Assembly: GCF_000813425.1 (NCBI RefSeq)
Contig: NZ_JWIB01000015.1
Span: 62,001-126,000, forward strand
DNA: 64,000 nucleotides
Source: Sporosarcina sp. ZBG7A
GTDB lineage: Bacteria; Bacillota; Bacilli; Bacillales_A; Planococcaceae
Direction: 5' to 3'
The translations under genes and the position numbers were made by a program. The notes under the pieces were generated by a model, which saw only the letters and a list, made by a program, of their open reading frames with translations, searched no databases and had not been told where the DNA came from. How positions within the stretch are numbered: the stretch's first letter is position 1; every line of letters starts with the position of its first letter. This document shows positions 51,217 through 60,390 of the stretch, piece after piece.

Positions 51217-51650
51217 TTGCCTATGCTTCTTGGAGCGGCAATACTGCAGAAACTGCGGAATTGATAGAAAAGACATTAGTGGCTAGCGGTGCATCAGTTC
51301 AGATGCATCGCATCGGCATAGGACCCGTACCAGATTATCGAGATTTTGACGCGATGATTGTCGGATCGTTTACATGGGACCAAGGCTCAACGCCTGACGA
51401 AGTGAAAGATTTCGTACTGGATGTCGGCGTAAAGCCGGATCACGTGTACGTATTTGGAACGGGAGATACACAATTCGGTGGCGATGATCTGTTTTGCAAA
51501 GCAGCCGTGAAATTAGCTCGTTTTTATAACTCAGCGCTTGAGCCGCTGAAAATTGAACAAAGCCCGCGTGGCGCGCAAGAAATCCGCGTGAGAGACTGGG
51601 CAGAGGGAGTGCTAGACCATTGGAAACACTTACACGAGTTAACGTACTAA
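51201..51650 (+). CDS. Flavodoxin in the class Ib reductase operon (in place of NrdI)
   Basis: A 149-aa protein. The FMN-phosphate loop ASWSGNTAETAELIEKTL, the VGSFTWDQGSTPDEVKDF segment and GTGDTQFGGDDLF match short-chain flavodoxins such as YkuN/YkuP rather than the NrdI family. NrdI normally makes superoxide to build the dimanganese-tyrosyl cofactor of NrdF. The tight overlaps with nrdE (16 bases) and nrdF (31 bases) show this flavodoxin is part of the system. Whether it replaces NrdI or feeds electrons is open. The ATG at 51201 gives a complete N-terminal strand. Confidence 0.82.
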   Translation: MVSFLIAYASWSGNTAETAELIEKTLVASGASVQMHRIGIGPVPDYRDFDAMIVGSFTWDQGSTPDEVKDFVLDVGVKPDHVYVFGTGDTQFGGDDLFCKAAVKLARFYNSALEPLKIEQSPRGAQEIRVRDWAEGVLDHWKHLHELTY

Positions 51651-52657
51651 ATCCAACAAATCCAAACAAAGCAACCGCGATTTTCGGCGGGGAAGCAAGT
51701 GGTATCCTGAACTGGAACAACTTGGCACATCCGCATTTCTATACATTGCGTCAGCGAATCCGTTCATTGTTCTGGACAGCCAATGAAGTAGATTTGACAC
51801 AAGACGTAAAGCAATTCGCGAACCTTTCTAAATTGGAGCAAGACGCATTCTTAAAGATTATCGGCCTACTTGCAACGCTTGACGGTCCACAAACGGTCGT
51901 TGCGATGAAAATCGCTGACTTTGCGACAGATCCATCCGTCAAATCGATTATGGCAACGATCGCTGACCAGGAAAGCGAGCACAACCATAGCTATGCATAC
52001 GTCCTGTCTTCCGTGACAACATATGACAAGCAAGTGGAGTCGTTTGAAATGGGACGGTCAGACGAAGTATTAATGAAGCGAAACGAACGCATTGTTGAGA
52101 TTTACAATGAATTCGCAACGAATCCAACGATTGAAACTGTACTAAAGGCAATGGTTTATACAACGTTGCTTGAAGGGTTATTTTTCTATAGCGGATTTGC
52201 GTTCTTCTACAACCTAGCTCGCCATCAAAAGATGGTAGGTACCTCAACGATGATTTCTTACATTAACCGTGATGAGCTACAGCACGGAAAAGCAATTAGC
52301 GATATCTTCCGTGCGGCACTTGCGGAAAATCCTGAGTACAATACAGAAGAATTTACGGAATGGATCTACGACCAGTTCCGTCATTCTGTGGAGCAGGAAA
52401 CGATTTGGAGCCGCTACGTGCTTGCTGATATCGATGGCATCGACTTGGATGAAATGGACGGCTATGTCAAATACCGTGCCAACAAAATGCTTCGCATGCT
52501 CGGACTCAGCGAAATCTATCCGGAATTCATCGACAATCCTATGAAGTGGATCCGTGCTTATACGGACAATTTCGATGGAACGAAAACAGACTTCTTCGAA
52601 CAAACTTCCCGTCAATACGTGAAAACGAGTGATTTAAACGGATTCGACGATCTATAA
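51620..52657 (+). CDS. nrdF: Class Ib ribonucleoside-diphosphate reductase, beta subunit
   Basis: A 345-aa radical-generating subunit. Metal ligands are the D of TLDGPQ, E and H of QESEHNHSY, E of LLEGLFF and E/H of RDELQHG. The radical tyrosine is the Y four residues after the first ligand histidine, so the cofactor site looks intact. It starts with TTG at 51620, GAGGGAG lying 10 bases upstream; no better start exists before the conserved region. A terminator follows. Confidence 0.92.
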   Translation: METLTRVNVLNPTNPNKATAIFGGEASGILNWNNLAHPHFYTLRQRIRSLFWTANEVDLTQDVKQFANLSKLEQDAFLKIIGLLATLDGPQTVVAMKIADFATDPSVKSIMATIADQESEHNHSYAYVLSSVTTYDKQVESFEMGRSDEVLMKRNERIVEIYNEFATNPTIETVLKAMVYTTLLEGLFFYSGFAFFYNLARHQKMVGTSTMISYINRDELQHGKAISDIFRAALAENPEYNTEEFTEWIYDQFRHSVEQETIWSRYVLADIDGIDLDEMDGYVKYRANKMLRMLGLSEIYPEFIDNPMKWIRAYTDNFDGTKTDFFEQTSRQYVKTSDLNGFDDL

Positions 52658-52664
52658 ATACCAG

Positions 52665-52708
52665 AAAAGCCAAGTGTTCAGCATGTTGCTGATCGCTTGG
52701 CTTTTTTT
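52665..52708 (+). terminator. Terminator after nrdF
   Basis: AAAAGCCAAG pairs with CTTGGCTTTT, and an inner TCAGCA/TGCTGA extends the stem. A T run follows. Confidence 0.88.
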
Positions 52709-53240
52709 ATGGAGTAAATTCAAGGAGACGAAAAGAAAAGCCCTGAATGACTCCGAGTAATCCCTCACAACAATCGCATTGTAGTCAAGTAGTGATCAAC
52801 TCAGCAACCTAATGTAAAACGCGATGATTTTGATAGTAACCTACTCCGGACGATGGAAAACTCTCTTCAATTGAAGTGGAACTTGGCTGATTTGACCGAT
52901 AACGCTCAAAAACGTGTAGTGATTCGTTCTTACAAGAGTGTTTCTTCATAGCTTACTGACTATTCCCCCCCTCCATTTCCCTAAGTCTATCGGAAAAATG
53001 GTCAAAAACCTTGGTGTGAAATAGGACTTACCCTCATATATATCTGAAGAATTCATCGATATACTCAAATTAAGGCACAATCCATTTCTTTAAAAAGCAA
53101 TGGGAATTAGGGGGCGCTGGACATAAAACTATCCATGCCAATACACTCCTAATTAGCGCCGCTACGTCATTCCCGAAAAGGGAAGATGCTAAACTGATAC
53201 TTTATATCAATATTCTAGATGAGAAAAAAGAACTGAATTT
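52709..53240. other. Long intergenic region with no recognisable gene
   Basis: About 530 bases. I see no ORF with a ribosome binding site and no known RNA motif. The only structure is GGCGCT (about 53113-53118) facing AGCGCC (about 53155-53160) over a 36-base loop, of unknown meaning. Confidence 0.5.
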
Positions 53241-53245
53241 AGTAA

Positions 53246-53259
53246 TAGGGAAATCCCTA
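53246..53259 (+). promoter_or_regulatory. NreC box in the nar promoter
   Basis: TAGGGAAATCCCTA exactly matches the staphylococcal NreC site T(A/G)GGGN4CCC(T/C)A. A TATAGG -10-like element (53282-53287) places the centre of the box near -41, the position of an activator touching RNA polymerase. The regulator NreC is encoded at 61450. No clear Fnr palindrome was found. Confidence 0.78.
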
Positions 53260-53364
53260 ATGGAAAATAGTCAGAATACATTATAGGATAGAAATATAGG
53301 AAAATTCTAGAATGTATCGTCATTGCACATCTTGTTGGTCATTAGGAAGGGAGCATGAAATTCA

Positions 53365-56300
53365 ATGAAGAAAACGAAATTCAATTTGAATTACTTCAAA
53401 CCGGTTGAAAAGTACTCAGGCAATTGGTCTGCGCTAGAAGAAAAGAACCGTGATTGGGAAAACATGTACCGTCAACGCTGGTCGCATGACAAAGTAGTCC
53501 GGACAACACATGGAGTGAACTGTACAGGTTCATGCAGTTGGAAAGTGTTCGTCAAGAACGGAATCATTACTTGGGAGAACCAACAAATCGACTACCCTTC
53601 CTGTGGCCCGGATATGCCGGAGTTTGAACCGCGCGGATGTCCACGTGGAGCATCATTCTCTTGGTATGAATATAGCCCACTTCGTATTAAATATCCGTAC
53701 ATCAGAGGGAAGTTGTGGCGCATGTGGGGACAGGCGCTGACAGAACATAAAGACCCTGTCAAAGCATGGGCTAGCATTGTAGAAGATCCAGAGAAATCGA
53801 CAGACTATAAACAAGCTCGCGGAAAAGGAGGTCACGTCCGTATTCATTGGCGTGATGCAACAATGCTCATCTCCGCACAACTCATTTATACGATTCAAAA
53901 GTACGGCCCTGACCGAATTGCAGGCTTTACACCAATTCCGGCGATGTCGATGGTCAGTTATGCATCTGGTGCCCGCTTTATCTCCCTTATTGGTGGGGAA
54001 ATGCTCAGTTTCTACGATTGGTATGCGGATCTTCCGCCTTCTTCACCGCAAATTTGGGGTGAACAGACAGATGTACCAGAGTCGAGTGACTGGTTCAACG
54101 CAGGATACATTATCATGTGGGGATCGAACGTTCCGTTAACACGTACACCGGATGCTCACTTCATGACTGAAGTTCGTTACAAAGGAACAAAGGTCGTCTC
54201 GGTTGCACCAGATTATGCGGAAAGCGTTACACATGCGGATGACTGGATTGCAGCGAATCCCGGAACGGATGCAGCTGTTGCTCAAGCGATGACACATGTC
54301 ATTCTTGAAGAGTTTTATGAACAGCGCAAAGAGCCGATGTTTTTGAATTATGCTAAACAATATACAGACATGCCATTCCTCGTCTTTTTGGATGAACACG
54401 AAGGGGCATATAAAGCAGGTCGATTCCTGCGCGCAAGTGATATCGGTCAAGAATCGCAGCACTCAGAGTGGAAACCGGTCATATTGGATGAAAGTGTCAA
54501 TGAAATTATCGTTCCGAACGGGACAATGGGACAGCGTTGGGAAGATGACGTCAAATGGAACTTGCTCCTCGACAAAGAAGATGGTACTCGCGTAGAACCT
54601 GCATTGTCCATTGCAGATGCAGATGCAGAGTGGAAAGAAATTCATTTCCCATTCTTCGATAATTTATCGAACGGTGTCTTCACACGTCCGATTCCAACGA
54701 AGGTACTTACGATGGCAGATGGCACAACAAGACGCGTCGCAACTGTTTACGACATCATGCTCAGTCAATATGGTGTGAATCGAATCGGCAGCGAATTAGA
54801 AGCAAAGGATTACTTCGACAAATCGTCTATCTATACGCCGGCTTGGCAAGAGAAGATTACGAGTGTGAAACCGGAACTTGTCGTCCAGATTGCTAGGGAA
54901 TTTGCACAGAATGCACTGGATACAGGCGGACGCTCGATGATCATCATGGGGGCAGGGATTAACCACTGGTTTAACAGTGACACAATTTACCGAGCAATCT
55001 TGAATTTGGTGACGTTAACTGCTTCACAAGGCGTGAATGGCGGAGGCTGGGCGCACTACGTCGGACAAGAGAAATGTCGTCCGATCGAAGGCTGGAGCAC
55101 GATTGCCTTTGCGCGTGACTGGCAAGCACCGCCGCGTCTTCAGAACGCGACATCCTTCTTCTACTTCTCGACAGACCAATGGAAGTATGAAGAAGCTGGC
55201 ACTCAATCCCTTATGTCACCGCTTGGTGGGGACGCTAGATATGAACATCCGGCAGACTATAACGTACTTGCGGCGCGCCTTGGATGGCTTCCTTCCTATC
55301 CACAGTTCAATAGAAACAGTCTACAACTGACGGAAGAAGCAGCGAAAGAAGGAAAAACAACGACACCTGAAATTGTAGAGTATGTGAAGGAACAACTGAC
55401 TTCCGGAAAAATGAACTTTGCAGTGGAAGATCCGGATGCACCTGAAAACTTCCCGAGAAGCCTATTCGTGTGGCGCTCAAATCTAGTGTCTAGTTCAGCG
55501 AAAGGTCAAGAATACTTCATGAAGCATTTATTCGGAGCTTCTGATGGGTTGCTTGCGAAGCCGAACGAACGCATGAAGCCTGAAGAAATCGTCTGGCGCG
55601 AAGAAGTTGAAGGGAAACTTGACTTGCTCGTTGCACTCGATTTCCGTATGACAACAACGCCACTATATGCGGATATCGTTCTTCCTGCAGCAACTTGGTA
55701 TGAAAAAGTAGATTTGTCTTCAACGGATATGCATCCATTCGTTCACCCGTTCAACCCGGCAGTGGATCCACTTTGGGAATCTCGTTCAGACTGGGATATT
55801 TATCGATCCATTGCAGAAACGTTCTCAGAAATGGCGAAAACCCATTTGCCTGGTGTTTACAAAGATCTCGTCACTTCTCCACTTGCTCATGACTCAGTTC
55901 AGGAGATTGCCCAGCCACACGGGGACGTGAAAGATTGGAAGAAGGGTGAAGTTGAAGCAATACCAGGGAAGACGATGCCGGGCATGACAATCGTGGAGCG
56001 TGACTATACAAAAGTCTATGACAAGTACGTCACACTCGGTCCACTTCTATCGACAGGGAAAGTCGGAGCACATGGTGTCAGCTTCTCAGTCGCTGAAGAA
56101 TACGAGATGATGAAAGGCATCAACGGTGTCTACGAAGACGACACCATTAAGGACGGCTTGCCGAAACTGCACACAGCGAAGCATGCGGCTGAAGCAATGT
56201 TAACTCTTTCATCCGCAACAAATGGTCGTGTTTCTCAAAAAGCGTTTGTATCAGCGGAACACGACACAGGCGTCGAGCTGAAGGATATTTCAGCAGACCG

Positions 56301-57042
56301 TGCAGCAGAGCGATTCACATTCGCGAGCATCACAGCACAGCCACGTGAGGTCATTCCGACACCAGTGTTTAGTGGATCCAACAAACTTGGACGGAGATAC
56401 TCACCATTCACAACGAATATTGAACGGATGGTACCGTTCCGCACACTCACTGGACGTCAGCATTTCTACTTGGATCACGAATTGTTCTTGGACTTTGGTG
56501 AAGCATTACCGGTATATAAACCGACGTTACCACCGCTCGTACTTGGACCGCATGATCGACCGGTCGCAGGGACAGAGGATTCACTGGTGTTGCGTTACTT
56601 GACGCCACATGGCAAGTGGAACATCCACTCGACGTACCAAGACAATCAGCACATGTTGACGTTGTTCCGTGGAGGACCAACTGTATGGATCTCTGATGTG
56701 GATGCAATAGCTCACGACATCGACGATAATGCTTGGCTTGAAGTGTACAACCGGAATGGTGTCGTAACAGCACGTGCTGTAGTCAGCCACCGGATTCCTA
56801 AAGGCACAATGTTCATGTATCACGCACAAGACAAACACATTCAAGTTCCTGGTTCAGAGATTACGGAAGAACGCGGAGGCAGTCATAATGCACCAACTCG
56901 TATCCATATGAAGCCGACCCAAATGGTAGGCGGTTACGCACAACTCAGTTATGGATTTAACTATTATGGACCGATTGGAAACCAACGTGACGAATACGTA
57001 GCCGTCCGTAAAATGAAGGAGGTCAACTGGCTTGAAGATTAA
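53365..57042 (+). CDS. narG: Respiratory nitrate reductase, alpha subunit
   Basis: A 1225-aa molybdopterin enzyme that reduces nitrate to nitrite at the inner membrane face. The FS0 cluster motif H-x3-C-x3-C is visible as HGVNCTGSC near residue 49. PSCGPDMPEFEPRGCPRGAS, MWGSNVPLTRTPDAHF and VTLTASQGVNGGGWAHYVGQ are family stretches. There is no twin-arginine signal, as in NarG. AAGGGAG precedes the ATG. First gene of narGHJI, overlapping narH by 11 bases, and activated probably by NreC without oxygen. Confidence 0.96.
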   Translation: MKKTKFNLNYFKPVEKYSGNWSALEEKNRDWENMYRQRWSHDKVVRTTHGVNCTGSCSWKVFVKNGIITWENQQIDYPSCGPDMPEFEPRGCPRGASFSWYEYSPLRIKYPYIRGKLWRMWGQALTEHKDPVKAWASIVEDPEKSTDYKQARGKGGHVRIHWRDATMLISAQLIYTIQKYGPDRIAGFTPIPAMSMVSYASGARFISLIGGEMLSFYDWYADLPPSSPQIWGEQTDVPESSDWFNAGYIIMWGSNVPLTRTPDAHFMTEVRYKGTKVVSVAPDYAESVTHADDWIAANPGTDAAVAQAMTHVILEEFYEQRKEPMFLNYAKQYTDMPFLVFLDEHEGAYKAGRFLRASDIGQESQHSEWKPVILDESVNEIIVPNGTMGQRWEDDVKWNLLLDKEDGTRVEPALSIADADAEWKEIHFPFFDNLSNGVFTRPIPTKVLTMADGTTRRVATVYDIMLSQYGVNRIGSELEAKDYFDKSSIYTPAWQEKITSVKPELVVQIAREFAQNALDTGGRSMIIMGAGINHWFNSDTIYRAILNLVTLTASQGVNGGGWAHYVGQEKCRPIEGWSTIAFARDWQAPPRLQNATSFFYFSTDQWKYEEAGTQSLMSPLGGDARYEHPADYNVLAARLGWLPSYPQFNRNSLQLTEEAAKEGKTTTPEIVEYVKEQLTSGKMNFAVEDPDAPENFPRSLFVWRSNLVSSSAKGQEYFMKHLFGASDGLLAKPNERMKPEEIVWREEVEGKLDLLVALDFRMTTTPLYADIVLPAATWYEKVDLSSTDMHPFVHPFNPAVDPLWESRSDWDIYRSIAETFSEMAKTHLPGVYKDLVTSPLAHDSVQEIAQPHGDVKDWKKGEVEAIPGKTMPGMTIVERDYTKVYDKYVTLGPLLSTGKVGAHGVSFSVAEEYEMMKGINGVYEDDTIKDGLPKLHTAKHAAEAMLTLSSATNGRVSQKAFVSAEHDTGVELKDISADRAAERFTFASITAQPREVIPTPVFSGSNKLGRRYSPFTTNIERMVPFRTLTGRQHFYLDHELFLDFGEALPVYKPTLPPLVLGPHDRPVAGTEDSLVLRYLTPHGKWNIHSTYQDNQHMLTLFRGGPTVWISDVDAIAHDIDDNAWLEVYNRNGVVTARAVVSHRIPKGTMFMYHAQDKHIQVPGSEITEERGGSHNAPTRIHMKPTQMVGGYAQLSYGFNYYGPIGNQRDEYVAVRKMKEVNWLED

Positions 57043-58639
57043 AGCGCAAATCGCAATGGTGATGAACTTGGACAAATGCATCGGCTGCCATACGTGCAGT
57101 GTGACATGCAAAACGACATGGACGAACCGCGAAGGTGCTGAATACATGTGGTTCAACAACGTGGAAACGAAACCTGGGATTGGCTATCCGAAACGCTGGG
57201 AAGATCAGGAAATCTACAAAGGTGGATGGAACTTACGAAACGGAAAGTTGGAGCTCAAGTCGGGCTCCAAACTCTCCAAGATCGCCCTCGGGAAAATTTT
57301 CTACAACCCGGATATGCCAGAGATGAAAGACTACTACGAGCCCTGGACATACGACTATGAAAAATTAACAACTGCACCGGAGAGTAAACACACTCCGGTT
57401 GCACGTGCTAAGTCAGTAGTCACAGGTGATTACATGGATCTGGAGTGGGGCCCTAACTGGGAAGACCAATTGGCAGGCGGTCACATCACTGGTCCGACTG
57501 ACCCGAATATCGTAAAGATCGAAGAAGAGATTAAGTTCAACTTTGAGCAAGCGTTCATGATGTACTTGCCTAGATTGTGTGAGCACTGCTTGAATCCAAG
57601 TTGTGTCGCATCTTGTCCTTCAGGCGCGATGTACAAACGGGATGAAGACGGAATCGTACTCGTTGACCAAGAAGCGTGCCGAGGGTGGCGCTATTGTATG
57701 ACGGGCTGTCCGTATAAGAAAGTGTACTTCAACTGGAAAACGAACAAAGCCGAGAAATGTACATTCTGTTTCCCTAGAATTGAATCAGGACTACCAACTG
57801 TATGCTCTGAGACATGTACAGGAAGAATCCGTTATCTAGGTGTCTTGCTGTATGATGCAGACCGTGTACTCGAAGCTGCAGCTACACCAGATCCGAAAGA
57901 CTTGTACAAAGCACAATGTGATTTGTTCCTTGATCCGAATGATCCTGAAGTCATGGAGCAAGCACGAAAAGATGGGATTTCAGAAGACTGGATTACAGCA
58001 GCACAAAATTCACCCGTGTATAAGCTTGCGATCGAATACAAGCTTGCATTCCCGTTACACCCTGAATATCGTACATTGCCAATGGTTTGGTACGTGCCAC
58101 CACTAAGCCCAATCATGAACTACTTTGAGGGGAAAGATTCCATCCAGAATCCGGATATGATCTTCCCGGCAATTGAAGAGATGCGGATTCCGATTCAGTA
58201 CTTAGCGAATATGCTGACAGCTGGAGACACGGAAACAGTGAAAGGGTCCTTGCAGCGAATGGCGATGATGCGGTCATTCATGCGTGCGCAATCCTCCGGT
58301 AAAGACTTTGATGAGTCCAAACTGGAACGCGTCGGATTGACGGCATCTTCAACAAAGAAGATGTACCGCCTCCTTGCGATTGCGAAATACGAAGATCGAT
58401 TTGTTATTCCGACTTCCCACAAAGAAGGACAGATGAACGTCTATCGATCACAAGGTTCAGCTGGTTACACGGATATGGGGACGTACGGTGAAGCTGCACA
58501 ATCCGATAACTATAGCTATTCAGTAATGGGATCCAATGGTAGTTGTGATGGATGTGGACCTGCATCACCAAGTGCTCCTGTAAAGACAGGTAAGGAAATT
58601 TACGAAGAGAACTTCTATGGGGGGATCTGGCGTGATTGA
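57032..58639 (+). CDS. narH: Respiratory nitrate reductase, beta subunit
   Basis: A 535-aa iron-sulfur subunit. Cysteine groups: CIGCHTCSVTCK, CEHCLNPSCVASCPSG, CRGWRYCMTGCP and CTFCFPRIESGLPTVCSETC. The tryptophan in CRGWRYC replaces a cysteine, marking the [3Fe-4S] centre as in E. coli NarH. It passes electrons from NarI to NarG. It starts with TTG at 57032, AAGGAGG lying about 9 bases upstream. Confidence 0.95.
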   Translation: MKIKAQIAMVMNLDKCIGCHTCSVTCKTTWTNREGAEYMWFNNVETKPGIGYPKRWEDQEIYKGGWNLRNGKLELKSGSKLSKIALGKIFYNPDMPEMKDYYEPWTYDYEKLTTAPESKHTPVARAKSVVTGDYMDLEWGPNWEDQLAGGHITGPTDPNIVKIEEEIKFNFEQAFMMYLPRLCEHCLNPSCVASCPSGAMYKRDEDGIVLVDQEACRGWRYCMTGCPYKKVYFNWKTNKAEKCTFCFPRIESGLPTVCSETCTGRIRYLGVLLYDADRVLEAAATPDPKDLYKAQCDLFLDPNDPEVMEQARKDGISEDWITAAQNSPVYKLAIEYKLAFPLHPEYRTLPMVWYVPPLSPIMNYFEGKDSIQNPDMIFPAIEEMRIPIQYLANMLTAGDTETVKGSLQRMAMMRSFMRAQSSGKDFDESKLERVGLTASSTKKMYRLLAIAKYEDRFVIPTSHKEGQMNVYRSQGSAGYTDMGTYGEAAQSDNYSYSVMGSNGSCDGCGPASPSAPVKTGKEIYEENFYGGIWRD

Positions 58640-59201
58640 CTTAGACCTTCTCTACGAAAAGAAACAGATCTTCGGATTCTTTGCGAAGCAATTTTCATAT
58701 CCCGACAAAATGACGTTTCATCCGAGTGTGTTGGAAGGGTCGCTGAACCCTTCCGATCCTTCCTATAAAGAGGTCAAAGAGTATTGGGATAAGATGCAAA
58801 CGTACAGTCTCGATGAAATCCAGGAAATGTACACGTACACGCTGGATTTTCAAAAAGATGCCACGTTATTCATGACCTATGTGAAATATGGTGATTCCAG
58901 AGAGCGTGGTCAAACACTGGCTCGTCTCAAAGTGTTGTATGAAATGTTCGGTCTTGTCATGCCGGATAGTGAACTTTCGGATTCGTTGCCGCTCATGTGT
59001 GAATTCATCTACGCCGCTGAATGGAAAGGAGATCCACGTGCGCAACAAAGTTTCTCCATGTTGTTAGCTGTCCTTGAAGATGGTTCTTATCATTTGATGA
59101 AAGCATTAGAAAAATACGAAAGCCCGTATCATTCGCTTGTGAAAGGGATGAGAGAAGAATTCAAAGCATGTATCCGCCGGGAGGTTCCAGCCAATGACTA
59201 G
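58632..59201 (+). CDS. narJ: Nitrate reductase assembly chaperone NarJ
   Basis: About 189 aa, helical TorD/NarJ-type chaperone that holds NarG for cofactor insertion. The LPLMCEFIYAAEW and LARLKVLYEMFGL stretches fit the family. The GTG at 58632 with GGGGGGA about 7 bases upstream is preferred; an in-frame ATG at 58617 lacks a ribosome site. It overlaps narH by 8 bases and narI by 8. Confidence 0.88.
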   Translation: MIDLDLLYEKKQIFGFFAKQFSYPDKMTFHPSVLEGSLNPSDPSYKEVKEYWDKMQTYSLDEIQEMYTYTLDFQKDATLFMTYVKYGDSRERGQTLARLKVLYEMFGLVMPDSELSDSLPLMCEFIYAAEWKGDPRAQQSFSMLLAVLEDGSYHLMKALEKYESPYHSLVKGMREEFKACIRREVPAND

Positions 59202-59874
59202 TCAATTTCTATGGGTGATTTTCCCCTACCTCTGTATTGCAGTATTCATAGTCGGACATATTTTTCGCTATAGACACGATCAGTTTGGCTGGACGGCGAA
59301 GTCCAGTGAATTCATCGAAAAAAGGCAATTGATGATTGGGAGTTTGCTATTCCATATCGGGATATTCCCTGTTATTCTGGGTCACGTTGCGGGGCTAGGA
59401 ATTCCAATGGAGTGGACGCGTGCAATGGGAGTCAGTGACCATATGTATCACATCGGTGCAGTATGGGGCGGCGGATTTTTCGGAGTCGTGACGCTCGTTG
59501 GAATGATTATCCTGACAAGTAGACGGTTTACGAATAGTAATGTGCGTCATTTGTCATCCGCTTCGGATTTGATTGTGAATTCGTTCTTGCTGTTTATTGT
59601 ATTTATCGGTGTATACAGTTCACTGATTACGAACACTACGACACCGGGATTTGACTACCGTGCGACGATCTCAATCTGGTTCCGATCCTTGCTCATTCTA
59701 CAGCCTCAAGCTGAGTTCATGGCATCCGTTCCTATTGCATTCAAGTTGCATATCCTCACAGGTTTTCTTATTTTTGCAATGTGGCCCTTCACACGACTCG
59801 TTCACGTATGGAGTGTGCCGTTGAATTATGTAGGTAGAAGTTATATTCTTTACAGGAAGGATAAGAGAAACTGA
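59194..59874 (+). CDS. narI: Respiratory nitrate reductase, gamma subunit (cytochrome b)
   Basis: A 226-aa membrane protein with five helices that takes electrons from menaquinol. Heme-ligand histidines are probably those in LLFHIGIFPVILGHVAGLG and KLHILTGFLIFAMWPFTRLVHVW. Last of the narGHJI set. Fifty-one bases later a GAF-domain gene starts, so the nre genes probably share the transcript. Confidence 0.93.
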   Translation: MTSQFLWVIFPYLCIAVFIVGHIFRYRHDQFGWTAKSSEFIEKRQLMIGSLLFHIGIFPVILGHVAGLGIPMEWTRAMGVSDHMYHIGAVWGGGFFGVVTLVGMIILTSRRFTNSNVRHLSSASDLIVNSFLLFIVFIGVYSSLITNTTTPGFDYRATISIWFRSLLILQPQAEFMASVPIAFKLHILTGFLIFAMWPFTRLVHVWSVPLNYVGRSYILYRKDKRN

Positions 59875-59925
59875 TGAAGAGAGAGGCGTAGTGAGCCCTT
59901 TCTCAAGTTAGAGGGGGGATGTCTC

Positions 59926-60390
59926 ATGGAAAGCCAGTCAGCATTTAATTACCAGCAGCAAGTTGAAGAGATTCGTCTTGCAATGGCGTGTGATTTCGTC
60001 GCATTGGCACTTGTGCAACCCGAGGAGCGGCACTTTCAAATTCGTTGGGAGTACGCATCTGGGAATTTGAGTCAACGTTTTCGACGCATTGTTCTCCATT
60101 CTGGAAAAGGCGTTGCAGGGATTGTATTCAAGACAGGTAAACCGATGTACGTACCGGATGCTCAGAAATATTATAAAAAAGAAGATTTATATAACTATCC
60201 AATTCTTATAGCAGAAGAGCTTGAAAGTTTCGCAGCAATTCCTTTGTTTAAATACAACCGTGTGAAAGGGATCTTGCTAGCGGGGTGTCGCAAGAAGAAT
60301 AGTATGTCTGTTGAGAAGTATGAATTGCTGCAATCTCTAGTTGCACCGACATTCGGACCTTATTACAGTGAGGAGTTGACCGGGATTTGA
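59926..60390 (+). CDS. nreA: NreA-type GAF-domain nitrate receptor
   Basis: A 154-aa single GAF-domain protein. In Staphylococcus NreA binds nitrate and relieves inhibition of the kinase NreB, so nitrate and oxygen are sensed together. The stretch LHSGKGVAGIVFKTGKPMYV, then PDAQKYYKKEDL, is typical. Its stop codon overlaps the TTG start of nreB. GAGGGGGGAT precedes the ATG. Position directly before nreBC supports the name. Confidence 0.88.
   Translation: MESQSAFNYQQQVEEIRLAMACDFVALALVQPEERHFQIRWEYASGNLSQRFRRIVLHSGKGVAGIVFKTGKPMYVPDAQKYYKKEDLYNYPILIAEELESFAAIPLFKYNRVKGILLAGCRKKNSMSVEKYELLQSLVAPTFGPYYSEELTGI

Noticed and set aside
51201-51650. NrdI annotation by position
   Set aside because: The FMN loop and overall sequence fit a YkuN-type flavodoxin better than NrdI.
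52980-53360. Fnr-type site TGTGA-N6-TCACA in the nar promoter
   Set aside because: The best candidate (TGTGAAATAGGACTTACC, about 53014) matches only one half. The NreC box explains oxygen control better.
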